DNA of 64,000 bases from Stygiolobus caldivivus (GCF_019704315.1 NZ_AP024597.1:2516501-2580500), one strand, 5' to 3'; positions 1-8,938 are shown, counted from the first letter of the stretch. Program-made: numbers and translations. The notes: generated from the letters alone by a model not told the origin.

Positions 1-129
1 TTCAATATATCAGTAGACGAACTGATGCAGGAAGCAGAAGAAATTAGAGAAAAGATTAAAGGTTTAATGGCACAAACTAAAGCAGAACTTCCTAAGTATG
101 CTTCTGGGAAACCGATGACATATGCGTGA
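1..129 (+). CDS. C-terminal end of a gene cut by the window edge (PAC2-like?)
   Basis: An open frame runs from base 1 to a TGA at 127-129 and gives the last 42 residues of a protein. The visible part is a charged, helical tail with the pattern SVDELMQEAEEIREKIKGL. Such a tail is seen at the end of archaeal PAC2-type proteasome assembly chaperones, but it is too short for a firm family call. The next gene starts 6 bp downstream, so the two are probably cotranscribed. The frame is clear; the function is a guess. Confidence 0.45.
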   Translation, partial: FNISVDELMQEAEEIREKIKGLMAQTKAELPKYASGKPMTYA

Positions 130-135
130 GCTGAA

Positions 136-507
136 ATGCCCGTATTTAAAGACTTAGATGAATTAATTAGATATCTTATAGCTAAGCAAGAGGAAGAATT
201 CGATGCAATTGAACAAGAAATAAAAAGGCAATTCGCTGAGGTGGAAAACTTCATTAGGTCTGCATCTCCTCTATACTCTATCGAGGAACTACAAGATTGT
301 TATAAGTACCTTTTAGATATACCTAAAGCTGATACTTCCAGTCTTAAGATAGTGACATCAGACAATGTGTTAAAAGTGTACTGTAAAACAAACAGTGGCA
401 GAGTTTACCATCTAAAGTTTACAATACCCCCTGATGCCGACCCTAATACGGTAGAAATAACCAGACACAAGTGGTTAATTGTAATAACAGTTAAAAAGAA
501 GCACTGA
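136..507 (+). CDS. Small alpha-crystallin/CS-like protein, putative
   Basis: This 123-residue protein has an acidic helical first half (about residues 1-55) and a second half of short beta strands (about 58-122) that resembles a divergent alpha-crystallin or CS domain: a strand around YLLDIPKAD, a strand around LKVYC, then LKFTIPPDADPNTVE and a final WLIVITVKKK strand. The wording IPPDAD before the last strand matches the usual position in small heat-shock proteins. No transmembrane segment is seen. It starts 6 bp after the upstream gene, which suggests an operon. A divergent Hsp20-type chaperone or co-chaperone is the best guess; the core motif is weak. Confidence 0.5.
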   Translation: MPVFKDLDELIRYLIAKQEEEFDAIEQEIKRQFAEVENFIRSASPLYSIEELQDCYKYLLDIPKADTSSLKIVTSDNVLKVYCKTNSGRVYHLKFTIPPDADPNTVEITRHKWLIVITVKKKH

Positions 508-580
508 ATTTTATAAAGACTTAGAATAAATTAGAAATGTTTATATAAACGCCGTTTAAGTTTAATAATAGGGAACTATT

Positions 581-1582
581 TTGACCGAGGAAACTAATAA
601 AAGCCCGAAGGACGTAGAAACAAGAAAAGTCCAAAGGTTAGGCTCATCTTCTCTTTTTATAACATTACCCAAAAAATGGATAAACAAGTGGGGTATAAAG
701 CCCGGAGATAAGATTATAATGGAGATATCTGAAGACGGTACGCTTAGATTAGTAGCTGAGAAAGTAAAGGTAAATTATAACAGAAGAAATGTCAGAGTAG
801 ACATAGATAGTTATAAGCAACCTATGGTCACGGCAATACCTTGTCTTTACATCCTTGGCTATGACGAGATAATGTTTACATCTAAAAAGAACATAGACCC
901 AAAGGAATTTGAAGATGTTATAAATTACTCTAAACACCTAGTAGGGATAGAAGTAGCTGAAACAAATGAAAATAGTATAAAACTCGATTGTTTGTTGGAC
1001 ACTGAAAAAATCGGTGCTGAGTCGCTTCTCAGAAGAATACTTAACATTGCATCAAGGAAGGTTGACGAGATTTTAGCATACTTGAAAGGACAGCAGATAA
1101 ATGAAGTACAGCCCAGTATAGAAGATTTGAAGAGAGTACAACTGATGCTTTTAAGGAGGAGTATGGGAGGCAGATATACTTCCGAAAGAGACACTTTAAG
1201 GAATTTTATAATAGCAATCAACTCAATAATAATTCTCCGAGTCTACAATATTATGACTAAGCTAAGTAACTTTATAAAGAACACAAAATCCTCTTTAACA
1301 GCTGAACAAATAAAAATACTGACGGATATGTTCCAGAAAATAAACGACCTATTTGATGAGATCATTATGACAATACTTTTCCCGAGCGTGAAGAGAATAT
1401 CGAACGGCTATAACATTATCTCACAGCTTAAACAAGGATTAGAACAACTTAACATACAAGATCTATTGATAAAGAATTACCTCGAAGAACTAGTCCAAAG
1501 CTTGGAAGAGGCATTAACCAACTCCTCTTGTTCAATATTTTTGGAGGAATTACCTTGGATAGAGAGAAATTTTAATGCGTGA
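581..1582 (+). CDS. AbrB/SpoVT-domain plus PhoU-like regulator
   Basis: A 333-residue protein with an N-terminal SpoVT-AbrB DNA-binding fold at about residues 15-60 (LGSSSLFITLPKKWINKWG then KPGDKIIM) and a C-terminal, mostly helical PhoU-like half (about 180-320). This architecture is the archaeal family annotated as phosphate uptake regulator; which genes it controls cannot be read here. The start is the TTG at 581: it lies about 35 bp after a clear TATA box (TTATATAAA at 541-549), fitting a nearly leaderless transcript, and no ATG fits the N-terminal domain. sufC begins 26 bp downstream, so it may be cotranscribed with the Suf genes. Confidence 0.75.
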   Translation: MTEETNKSPKDVETRKVQRLGSSSLFITLPKKWINKWGIKPGDKIIMEISEDGTLRLVAEKVKVNYNRRNVRVDIDSYKQPMVTAIPCLYILGYDEIMFTSKKNIDPKEFEDVINYSKHLVGIEVAETNENSIKLDCLLDTEKIGAESLLRRILNIASRKVDEILAYLKGQQINEVQPSIEDLKRVQLMLLRRSMGGRYTSERDTLRNFIIAINSIIILRVYNIMTKLSNFIKNTKSSLTAEQIKILTDMFQKINDLFDEIIMTILFPSVKRISNGYNIISQLKQGLEQLNIQDLLIKNYLEELVQSLEEALTNSSCSIFLEELPWIERNFNA

Positions 1583-1608
1583 GTAAAAAATAAGTATGGA
1601 GAAAAGTA

Positions 1609-2346
1609 ATGACTACATTAAAAATAAAAAACCTTCACGTCCAAGTTGAAGGGAAAGAAATACTAAAAGGGGTAGACCTTGAAATAAACTCCAAAGAAAT
1701 TCACGTGCTGATGGGACCTAACGGAAGCGGTAAGACGTCCCTGTCTTTAGCTATAATGGGGCATCCAAAGTATAAGGTCACAGAAGGCCAAATACTACTT
1801 GATAATGAAGACATAACAAACCTTGAGACTTATGAGAAAGTGAGAAAGGGTTTATTCCTAGCTTTTCAAAACCCAATAGAAATAAATGGGGTCAAACTTT
1901 CCACACTTCTAGTAGCGGAATACAACAGGATATACGGGTCATCAACACAACCACTACAAATAATTTCCCAAGTAAAGGAATTAAGTAAAACAGTAGGAAT
2001 TACAGATTCTCTCTTAAATAGAGGGATCTTCGAAGGGTTTAGCGGTGGAGAAAAGAAGAGGACGGAGATCCTACAAATGCTCCTTATGAAACCTAAAATA
2101 GCGATCCTAGATGAACCTGATTCAGGAGTAGATGTTGATGGATTGAAAGCCATTTCCAACGCGATAGTAAAACTCAGGGAAGAGAATAGTACCGGCTACC
2201 TTATAATCACCCATTATAGAAGAATTCTAGAGCACATAAACGCTGATAAAGTCCACGTCTTATATAAGGGTAAAATTGTAGCAAGTGGCGGAATGGAACT
2301 AGCTAAGTTAATAGATGAAAAGGGTTACGAAGGAGTTCTTAAGTAA
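1609..2346 (+). CDS. sufC: Fe-S cluster assembly ATPase SufC
   Basis: A 245-residue cytoplasmic ABC-type ATPase. Walker A (GPNGSGKT) is at 36-43, the Q-loop at Gln87, the signature FSGGEKKR at 144-151, Walker B (IAILDEP) at 164-170 and the H-loop His at 202. The residues EPDSGVD after Walker B are typical of SufC rather than of transporters, and no membrane partner is present. SufC binds SufB and SufD and drives the conformational change needed to build Fe-S clusters on the SufBCD scaffold. The order sufC-sufB-sufD on one strand supports a single operon. Length is normal for the family (about 245-250). Confidence 0.96.
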   Translation: MTTLKIKNLHVQVEGKEILKGVDLEINSKEIHVLMGPNGSGKTSLSLAIMGHPKYKVTEGQILLDNEDITNLETYEKVRKGLFLAFQNPIEINGVKLSTLLVAEYNRIYGSSTQPLQIISQVKELSKTVGITDSLLNRGIFEGFSGGEKKRTEILQMLLMKPKIAILDEPDSGVDVDGLKAISNAIVKLREENSTGYLIITHYRRILEHINADKVHVLYKGKIVASGGMELAKLIDEKGYEGVLK

Positions 2347-2423
2347 TATAGCATTTTTATTACTAATTATTCATAGGCAAGTTTAAATTGGATCTTTAAC
2401 ACAGTTAATGTAGGGTAATCCAA

Positions 2424-3863
2424 TTGCCAGAAGAAAAAATATCTGTTGACATAAACGAGATAATAAACGCTGCAATTGAGGCTAAAAATAACTCACTTAC
2501 ACAGCAGGAATTTCACAAGAGAGTAGTAGAGTCGGGCCTTAGCAAAGATATTATAACTGAAATTTCTAAAATAAAAAAAGAACCAGAATGGATGCTCAGA
2601 CTAAGACTTAAGAGCCTTGAATTATTTGAAAAGCTTCCTACACCAAATTGGCTGCCGGACTTCCTATCTGAATTAGACGTATCTAAAATGGAGATATACA
2701 TTAAACCTGATGTTGAAAAAACATCCAACTGGGATCAAATACCGCCAGAAATAAGGAAATATTATGAACAATTAGGGATACCTCAATCAGAACAACAGTA
2801 CTTAGGAGGACTAGTAGCTACTTTCGAATCGGAGCCGATATATAGTAATGTGAAAAGTGAACTACAGAAAAAAGGAGTAATAATGATGCCTCCAGAAGAA
2901 GCCGTACAAAAATACCCCGATATAATCAAGGAATATTTCACAAAAATATTCCCAGTATCAGACCATAAGTTCGCAGCGCTCCACGGGGCACTTTGGAGCG
3001 GTGGAGTTTTCGTATACGTACCTAAAGGTGTCAAAATTACAATGCCCGTAGAAGGGTTTTTCATAATAGGAACAGAGATGGAAGGACAATTTGAGCACAC
3101 TCTACTTATTGCAGATGAAAATTCATATATCCACTTCATAGAAGGGTGTAGCGCACCTCAGTTCAAAAAGTTCTCATTCCATGACGGAATGGTTGAGCTC
3201 TATGCAAAGAAAAACGCGTATATTAAATTTACTACAGTACAAAATTGGAGCAAGAATATAATCAACTTTAATAATAAGAGGGCTTGGGCTGATGAAAATT
3301 CTACAGTAGAATGGGTAGAAGGGTCATTAGGGTCAAAATACAGCTTTGTATACCCCTCAACTATCTTGAGAGGTAAAAACGCAACATCTACAAGCCTTGT
3401 AGTCACCCTTGCGAGTGGAGAAGGGGAGTGGAAAGACAGCGGTTCAAAAATGATCCACGCAGCACCGAATACAAAGAGTAAAGTCATAAATAAGAATATA
3501 GGGTTTGGCGGAGGAGTGAACATTTATAGAGGCCTGATAAGGGTTAACAAAGGGGCTGTAGGCTCTAAGGCTTTCGTAAAATGTGACTCCCTAATGTTAG
3601 ACGAGAAGACGAAAGCTTATACATTCCCTCATAATCAAGTATTCGAAGAAGACGCTGATGTCGCACACGAAGCACATACGTTCAGGATGAACGAAGACCA
3701 GTTATTCTATCTGATGAATAGAGGGATAGACGAAAAGGAAGCTGTGTCGATGTTAGTGTTAGGGTTTATAGACGAGATCATGAAAGAATTACCATTTGAA
3801 TACGCTACAATGTTGAACAAGGTTATTAAGTTAGAACTTGACAAGTTAGGTGCAGTGGCATAA
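2424..3863 (+). CDS. sufB: Fe-S cluster scaffold protein SufB
   Basis: A 479-residue SufB. The C-terminal half is the right-handed parallel beta-helix core of the family, with SALHGALWSGGVFVYVPKGV-like wording near residue 190, and the conserved tail HEAHTFRMNEDQLFYLMNRG with GIDEKEA. SufB is the site where the cluster is assembled, using sulfide from a desulfurase and energy from SufC. The start is a TTG at 2424, about 28 bp after a possible TATA (TTTAAATT at 2382-2389). The stop codon is directly followed by the ATG of sufD, so the two scaffold subunits are translated together. Confidence 0.95.
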   Translation: MPEEKISVDINEIINAAIEAKNNSLTQQEFHKRVVESGLSKDIITEISKIKKEPEWMLRLRLKSLELFEKLPTPNWLPDFLSELDVSKMEIYIKPDVEKTSNWDQIPPEIRKYYEQLGIPQSEQQYLGGLVATFESEPIYSNVKSELQKKGVIMMPPEEAVQKYPDIIKEYFTKIFPVSDHKFAALHGALWSGGVFVYVPKGVKITMPVEGFFIIGTEMEGQFEHTLLIADENSYIHFIEGCSAPQFKKFSFHDGMVELYAKKNAYIKFTTVQNWSKNIINFNNKRAWADENSTVEWVEGSLGSKYSFVYPSTILRGKNATSTSLVVTLASGEGEWKDSGSKMIHAAPNTKSKVINKNIGFGGGVNIYRGLIRVNKGAVGSKAFVKCDSLMLDEKTKAYTFPHNQVFEEDADVAHEAHTFRMNEDQLFYLMNRGIDEKEAVSMLVLGFIDEIMKELPFEYATMLNKVIKLELDKLGAVA

Positions 3864-5009
3864 ATGCCTTTGCTAGATTTTTCTACAGCTCAAAGTTTTA
3901 TTTCAAAATTTGGAAATAAAAGTGAAAGAGAAAAACTTTTGTCTTTGTATTTATCCCTGCCTTATCAGAAAGTTAATGATTCACCTACCTTAAAGCATTA
4001 TACAGATTGGTCTAAGTTTGAAACATTAAACCTTGAGGTAAGAGATAGTTATGATACACGAAATAGATACTTAAGTGAAATAGAAGGATTTACATCTATA
4101 ACTTATCCTAAGGATATAGAAGGCGTAGACGAAACCTCTAATTCACTAATCAGACCTGAGGAACATAAGTTAGTAAGCTTAACATTAGCATTATCAAATA
4201 AAGTCATAATCTCGTCTTCAAAATACAAAAAAGTGTTTTTCCATCACATATCGTCAGAGGGAGTTTTTTCCCCTTTAAACCTTGAAGTAAAAGTAGAAGA
4301 CGGAGATGTCATGGACTTCGTTTATCTTTCAGATTCCCAAGGACAGAGGGCAATGACGTCCTCAGTTATATCGTTCGAAGTAGGTAGGGACGCACAGCTA
4401 AACTTAAGTATAGTAGGTCTTTCACCCAGTGTATTTGTCCACTCTAAAGCACTTGTTAAAGGAGAACTCCACACAAATATCTTCGCCTCTAAATCTTTCA
4501 TTTCTCACGTCAATTACTCTATAGAATTAATGGAAAACGCCCTATCTACGTTCTCAGCAAAAGCGATAGGTATAAACGAAGATAACGTAAATGTCAGAGT
4601 AAGTGTAATACATAAGGGTAAAAGGAGCAAGAGTGACGGGATATTAAAAGCAATATCAACAGATTCAGCGCTTTCTGTGATCGGGGGCGACGCGGTAGTT
4701 TCAGAGGAAGCTCTAGACTCCTCTACATCAATTATAGGTAGGGCATATAACATAGGTAAAGACTCAAAGGCAGTAGTTGCACCAATGTTAGAGGTCAAGA
4801 CGGGTAGGGTACAACTAGCGAAACACTCGGCTTCTGTATCTCGAGTGCCAGAAGAGCTAATATTTTATTTAGAAACTAGAGGGTTCAGCAGGAAAGAAGC
4901 AGAATCCATGATAATAAAAGGGTTTATAATAGATGAAAATGATCCGCCATTCTTAGAGAAAATAATAGATAAAATACTTACGGAAGCTAAGGTATTACTT
5001 TCGGTCTAG
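3864..5009 (+). CDS. sufD: Fe-S cluster assembly protein SufD
   Basis: A 381-residue paralogue of SufB that forms the SufB-SufD heterodimer on which SufC acts. The N-terminal 100 residues are poorly conserved and helical; the remainder is beta-helix, ending in the family tail RVPEELIFYLETRGFSRKEA. The ATG immediately follows the sufB TAA with no gap, which indicates translational coupling. No desulfurase gene (SufS) is nearby, which is usual in archaea. There is no sign of truncation. Confidence 0.92.
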   Translation: MPLLDFSTAQSFISKFGNKSEREKLLSLYLSLPYQKVNDSPTLKHYTDWSKFETLNLEVRDSYDTRNRYLSEIEGFTSITYPKDIEGVDETSNSLIRPEEHKLVSLTLALSNKVIISSSKYKKVFFHHISSEGVFSPLNLEVKVEDGDVMDFVYLSDSQGQRAMTSSVISFEVGRDAQLNLSIVGLSPSVFVHSKALVKGELHTNIFASKSFISHVNYSIELMENALSTFSAKAIGINEDNVNVRVSVIHKGKRSKSDGILKAISTDSALSVIGGDAVVSEEALDSSTSIIGRAYNIGKDSKAVVAPMLEVKTGRVQLAKHSASVSRVPEELIFYLETRGFSRKEAESMIIKGFIIDENDPPFLEKIIDKILTEAKVLLSV

Positions 5010-5079
5010 TCTCTCTATTCCCACTTAAGTAAAAAACCCCTTATTTATAACCTACACAAAAGGTAATACTGAGGGCGAT

Positions 5080-5226
5080 ATGAGAGTCATCACATTTAAA
5101 GTGGAAGAGGAACTATTACAAGAACTGGACTTATACGCTGTCAACTCAAGAAACACTAGAAGTGAAATAATCAGAGAGGCCCTTATAAAATACTTAAGGG
5201 AGAAGAAAGCCGCCGCGGGGACTTGA
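5080..5226 (+). CDS. Small ribbon-helix-helix (CopG-like) protein
   Basis: A 48-residue frame from ATG 5080 to TGA 5224-5226. The protein begins MRVITFKVEEELLQELDLYA and continues with NSRNTRSEIIREALIKYL: a first strand followed by two helices with the RSEIIREAL pattern typical of ribbon-helix-helix repressors. A TATA-like TTATTTATAA at 5041-5050 lies about 30 bp upstream, fitting a leaderless gene. The last six codons and the stop fall within the 3' end of the tRNA-Thr gene on the other strand, an unusual overlap. It is likely a small DNA-binding regulator; the target is unknown. Confidence 0.75.
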   Translation: MRVITFKVEEELLQELDLYAVNSRNTRSEIIREALIKYLREKKAAAGT

Positions 5227-5295
5227 ACCCCGGACCACCGGCTATCCTGATAGCCCTTACAAGGCCGGCGCTCTACCAGTCTGAGCTACGGCGGC
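5208..5295 (-). tRNA. tRNA-Thr (TGT) with a 14-nt intron
   Basis: On the minus strand a full cloverleaf can be folded. The 7-bp acceptor stem is GCCGCCG/CGGCGGC, the D stem GCTC/GAGC, the anticodon stem CCGGC/GCCGG with loop CTTGTAA (anticodon TGT), and the T stem CGGGG/CCCCG. The mature part is 74 nt. A 14-nt intron (5244-5257) sits between positions 37 and 38, the usual archaeal site for a bulge-helix-bulge cut. CCA is not encoded. The acceptor and T arms are almost the same as those of the tRNA-Met gene at 6648. Confidence 0.93.
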
Positions 5296-5358
5296 AAATT
5301 ATTATTTTACCTAATTAATTTTAAAGTTTTATGCCGTGCGAACCTTCAAATATCTTTT

Positions 5359-6333
5359 TTATGAAACGACCAACCTTACAGCTCTAAATATACCTACTTT
5401 TTCTGCTAATTCTGCTAGTTCTCCCTTTACAAACCGCCCGAGAAAATCGCCAAAATAACTATCTCCTATCCTCACTACGATTGCAACTTGTTTATACCTG
5501 AATTTTTCCTCTCCCCCTAACAAGTTTAGCATAGCCCTCTTACCGGCCTGAACAGCAACTTGGGCCGACATCGGGATATACTGTTTAGTAGTAGCACAGT
5601 CACCAGCACCATAAACGTCATTATAGTCAACAGACCTAAGGTACTCATCAACCACCATCCTCCCGTTGACGTTAGTTAGCCCCATTTCATTTATCATAGG
5701 GGATCCTTTGAAACCTACTGATGAAATAATTATATCGGCCCTAATTTCATGGTCATTGGTAACAACCAAGCCATTATCTATTTTCTCCACTTTGTTCTTA
5801 AGTAACACCTTCACTCCTAATTTAGTGAGCAACTCATAGGCATAAGTCGAAGACTCGGTAGTCATGAAAGATAAAAGCCTGTCCTGTGCTTCTATCAAAT
5901 AAACGTCCTTAAACGGGTCCATTTCTTTTATCGCTCCTGCCAGTTCTACGCCCAAATTACCTCCACCTAATACCACAACAGACTTAGCCTTCAATAGTTT
6001 CTCCCTTAATTTTAAGGCGTCTTGTACGTCTTCTACCTTCTCGGTATTTGCAAAAATTTTCTGTGAATACCCTAATGCTATTAATAACCTATCGTACTGG
6101 AAGTCACCTCTATCTGTAATAACTAACTTCTTTCTAAAGTCCACATTCCTTACTTTGGCAACGAGAACCTTATGATAGGGTACCTTGGCTAACTTAGGAT
6201 CCCCCGTTTTTACTACATCTACTAGCCTATGCGTGAGGGTGAAATAACTTTTCTGGTCTATAAGTAAAGCGTCAGGGTTAACTTTTAAAGCGGATAAGCC
6301 TGCAAACCCTCCACCTAAAATAATAGTCTTCAT
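5359..6333 (-). CDS. NDH-2/sulfide-quinone-reductase-like FAD oxidoreductase
   Basis: A 324-residue flavoprotein. It has an N-terminal FAD-binding Rossmann motif (GGGFAGLSA at 7-15), a second dinucleotide motif (VVLGGGNLGVELAG near 143-156) and the FAD pyrophosphate motif DVYGAGDCA near 240. This two-Rossmann layout fits type II NADH:quinone oxidoreductases. The C-terminal ELAELAEKVGIFRAVRLVV is amphipathic and could anchor it to the inner face of the membrane. No cysteine pair typical of sulfide:quinone reductases stands out, so NADH:quinone oxidoreductase is more likely. It is transcribed alone; a shorter relative lies at 42721-43602. Confidence 0.8.
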   Translation of the reverse strand: MKTIILGGGFAGLSALKVNPDALLIDQKSYFTLTHRLVDVVKTGDPKLAKVPYHKVLVAKVRNVDFRKKLVITDRGDFQYDRLLIALGYSQKIFANTEKVEDVQDALKLREKLLKAKSVVVLGGGNLGVELAGAIKEMDPFKDVYLIEAQDRLLSFMTTESSTYAYELLTKLGVKVLLKNKVEKIDNGLVVTNDHEIRADIIISSVGFKGSPMINEMGLTNVNGRMVVDEYLRSVDYNDVYGAGDCATTKQYIPMSAQVAVQAGKRAMLNLLGGEEKFRYKQVAIVVRIGDSYFGDFLGRFVKGELAELAEKVGIFRAVRLVVS

Positions 6334-6735
<402 letters not shown>

Positions 6736-6864
6736 CTTTCCTAATCTTTTTTGAAAATTGAAGAGGTTTATGTTCTTATGAAGAGAATTATCGGAAACGC
6801 CCGAGGAAGAAAACGAATATATCAGTTAGGTCTCTGACATATTTATCACAGCGGTTATTCTACT

Positions 6865-7104
6865 TTAACGTAACTTGGAGATTTTCATCAAACCTAGTGC
6901 ACTTCCTAAACGAATTTCAGCGAACATGAGAAACTCCTCAACACCCTTCAAGTTAAGGGAGCTAATCAAATCCTTGGTCATGTTAACAACCATCACGAAG
7001 AGGAGCAAGTAACCTTGAAGCCTACTCCTCTTTAGGAAAGAGAAGCTTGAATACCAAGAGCATTAATACCCTTGTGGAACTTCTCTATCTCCCACCTAAT
7101 TCTC
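6865..7104 (-). pseudogene. C-terminal fragment of an IS4/IS5-type transposase
   Basis: Read on the minus strand, this stretch encodes the wording IRWEIEKFHKGINALGIQAS, the end of a DDE transposase domain (the Arg...Glu...Lys signature around the last acidic residue). After one frameshift near 7035 it continues as RLQGYLLLFVMVVNM to a TAA at 6865-6867. The N-terminal part is missing; it is cut at 7110 by the terminus of a different IS. It is an ordinary IS fossil, unrelated to the ISH3 copy next to it. Confidence 0.65.
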
Positions 7105-7109
7105 TAAGT

Positions 7110-7545
7110 CAGTATGGGAATCTCTTTTTTTCGCGTAAAAAATGAAATAAAATTAAGAAAAGAGTCAAAAGAATGCTAATTTTTGGAGAAAAGTTTGTAT
7201 ATTAGAGGGCTAACCTTAACATATGAAGGGGAATCAAACCAAGCGGACGGAGTCCTACAACAAGGACTTCGTCCAGTTCGCCCTCAAATTAATCTACATC
7301 TCTCTGGCCAATATACTTTCCCCGAAGAATTCCTCAAAGCTTTCCTTAAAGCTAGAGGAACTTACTTGAGTAGGCTTAGGTATAATGGTTTTCTTTGTTC
7401 TAAGTAGTTAGTGGTACTTATCTTGTTATTTTAAGGAAGATAGGATTCTTGTGGGGTTGATGTTTGTGGTGCTGTTGTTTTGGCTGAGGAGAGGTGGGGA
7501 GTGTTGAAAATGATTTTCGTTCTCTTGAGGAGCTAAGTTGATATA
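7110..7545 (+). mobile_element. Internally deleted remnant of an ISH3-type IS
   Basis: The left end (from 7110) begins with the same terminal sequence as the full IS at 11479-12867 (CAGTATGGGAATCTC), and shares with it TTTTGGAGAAAAGTTTGTAT and ATTAGAGGGC, just upstream of the transposase start. Downstream, frameshifted pieces of the same protein can be read: FLKAFLKARGTYLSRL near 7330-7380 corresponds to TLLEARGDYLTRL in the intact copy, and a fragment near 7455-7510 corresponds to the last part of the DDE domain. The middle of the gene is deleted and no right terminus is visible. Confidence 0.7.
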
Positions 7546-7673
7546 CATCATGGAGAACTATTGAACAAGCGGCGAAGAGGAGAAATTGAGAACCCTATTC
7601 CTCTAACGACGAAACCGTAGAAATACCACAGTGGGAATTTATAGTTTGAAGGATCGAAGGTTTAAGACGCTTT

Positions 7674-8195
7674 TCACGCTAAGTTATTATCTGTAATTAA
7701 GTTTATTAACGCATTTCTAAAGGCTTCCTTTAGCTCGATTTTCCTTGTTAAGCGAAAGTTTGTATATATTCCCCATGTGTCTTTAGGGTTTACACTCTTT
7801 TCCTTACCAATTTCATTTAATATTTCGTAATGTTTCCTTCCCTTACTTATGGCAAAGATTATATGATCAGGTATTTTAATCCCGCTTGAATAACTTACAT
7901 ACTCCTTTCCCTTGTATAATATAACACAAACCGTCTCCTCAAATAGTGTATTATATCTATTCACTAACCCGCTTTCTAAGCCGACGTAAGCCGAGTTCTC
8001 ATCATTTATTTCTCCCATTAGCGCGTAGGCTCTATTTTTAGCTCCTATGTAAGTCTCGTCTTGAAGTGGAGTTAGAGGTACTCCAGAATCGACTTTATAT
8101 GGAATCACCTTTGCCTTGACGTTATATTCTGACAAAACCTCTTGGGCTGCTTCATATTTCAACTTACTCAAAGAGCCTAAGTACAAAGTTAGCAT
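7674..8195 (-). CDS. DUF84/YjjX-type inosine/xanthosine triphosphatase
   Basis: A 173-residue protein with the features of the DUF84 (YjjX-like) family. The start is MLTLYLGSLSKLKYEA, a phosphate-binding Gly-Ser-x-x-Lys loop; then SGVPLTPLQDETYIGAKNRA, where the family has Ser-Gly-Val and Gly-Ala-x-Asn-Arg-Ala; then YVGLESGLV, the conserved Gly-x-Glu-x-Gly. These proteins hydrolyse non-canonical purine NTPs (ITP, XTP) to keep them out of nucleic acids. It is intact and lies inside the tRNA-bounded island, which is odd for a housekeeping sanitation enzyme; it could be cargo or could have moved in by recombination. No operon partner. Confidence 0.8.
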   Translation of the reverse strand: MLTLYLGSLSKLKYEAAQEVLSEYNVKAKVIPYKVDSGVPLTPLQDETYIGAKNRAYALMGEINDENSAYVGLESGLVNRYNTLFEETVCVILYKGKEYVSYSSGIKIPDHIIFAISKGRKHYEILNEIGKEKSVNPKDTWGIYTNFRLTRKIELKEAFRNALINLITDNNLA

Positions 8196-8336
8196 CAGAC
8201 CTAAACTTTCTAATCATAAATTTTAAGATTTATCAACAAATGTATTGATCTGTAAACTTTACTTTATAATAAACTAAAGCAAGAAGATAACGCATAGAAC
8301 TCTTTGTACATTTAAAGAAAATTTGTAAATATTTAG

Positions 8337-8768
8337 TTAAAGATCGTTAGCCTTAATAACTAGTCTAACGTTTCTGTCGAAGCATATCATTATTCTTGAG
8401 AAGAAATCTTCCCTACCTAAAATTAGGCTGGGATATATACCCTCACCTAAGTTTACGAAGTCTAAAGATGTCACGGGTATCTGTAATGTCTCATTAAGTT
8501 CAACAAAATGAAATTTTATGCTATATCTTTCTTTTGTAGCGAGCAGATTAGAAATTATAACTTTATCGACTAAACGATTTTTTAATGAGGATTCATCAAA
8601 ACACTTTAAGAACGTATCATTTCTAATGACAGAAAACCTGCTTCCAGTATCTGGAAGGGCGTAAACTAAATACTCACTACCTAGTTTTGGACACTCCATT
8701 TCCACTTTAAGTAAAGGTAAATACGTGTCATTAACTTTTACAAAAGGTACTTCTATTTCGCGAGGCAT
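8337..8768 (-). CDS. Retropepsin-like aspartyl protease-fold protein
   Basis: A 143-residue protein with a catalytic-type motif ALPDTGSRFSVI at about residues 36-47 (Asp-Thr-Gly), and SLILGREDFFSRI near 114-126, matching the second conserved element (Ile-Leu-Gly-Arg) of single-domain retropepsin-like proteins. Active enzymes of this fold work as homodimers with one Asp from each chain. No signal peptide is present, so it is cytoplasmic. Its ATG overlaps the TAA of the upstream 56-residue gene (TAATG), so the two are translationally coupled. Protease activity is inferred from the fold and the motif only. Confidence 0.7.
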   Translation of the reverse strand: MPREIEVPFVKVNDTYLPLLKVEMECPKLGSEYLVYALPDTGSRFSVIRNDTFLKCFDESSLKNRLVDKVIISNLLATKERYSIKFHFVELNETLQIPVTSLDFVNLGEGIYPSLILGREDFFSRIMICFDRNVRLVIKANDL

Positions 8769-8938
8769 TATTGACTCTCTACAAACTTGATGGAAACTAA
8801 AATATCGTAAGTCCCTTTCTTATAACCCTTCTTCTCCATGATCTTATCAATCTCCTCTTCAGAATCAGCCTCAGCAACAATTCTTCTATTATAATCTATT
8901 GCGTAATATTTCCTCATAACCTTGATGGGAGTAGTCAT
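8768..8938 (-). CDS. Small 56-residue protein coupled to the retropepsin-like gene
   Basis: Minus-strand frame from ATG (8938) to TAA (8768-8770). The protein begins MTTPIKVMRKYYAIDYNRRI and continues with VAEADSEEEIDKIMEKKGYK. It has the strand, strand, helix look (IVAEADSEEEIDKI) of the small DUF5678-like proteins often encoded next to archaeal retropepsin-like genes, but this is a resemblance only. Stop and start overlap with the downstream gene, giving a two-gene unit. It may be a regulator or substrate of the partner. Confidence 0.6.
   Translation of the reverse strand: MTTPIKVMRKYYAIDYNRRIVAEADSEEEIDKIMEKKGYKKGTYDILVSIKFVESQ

Noticed and set aside
7183-7407. 74-codon forward frame
   Set aside because: It is a mixture of the transposon leader and a frameshifted piece of transposase, not an independent gene.
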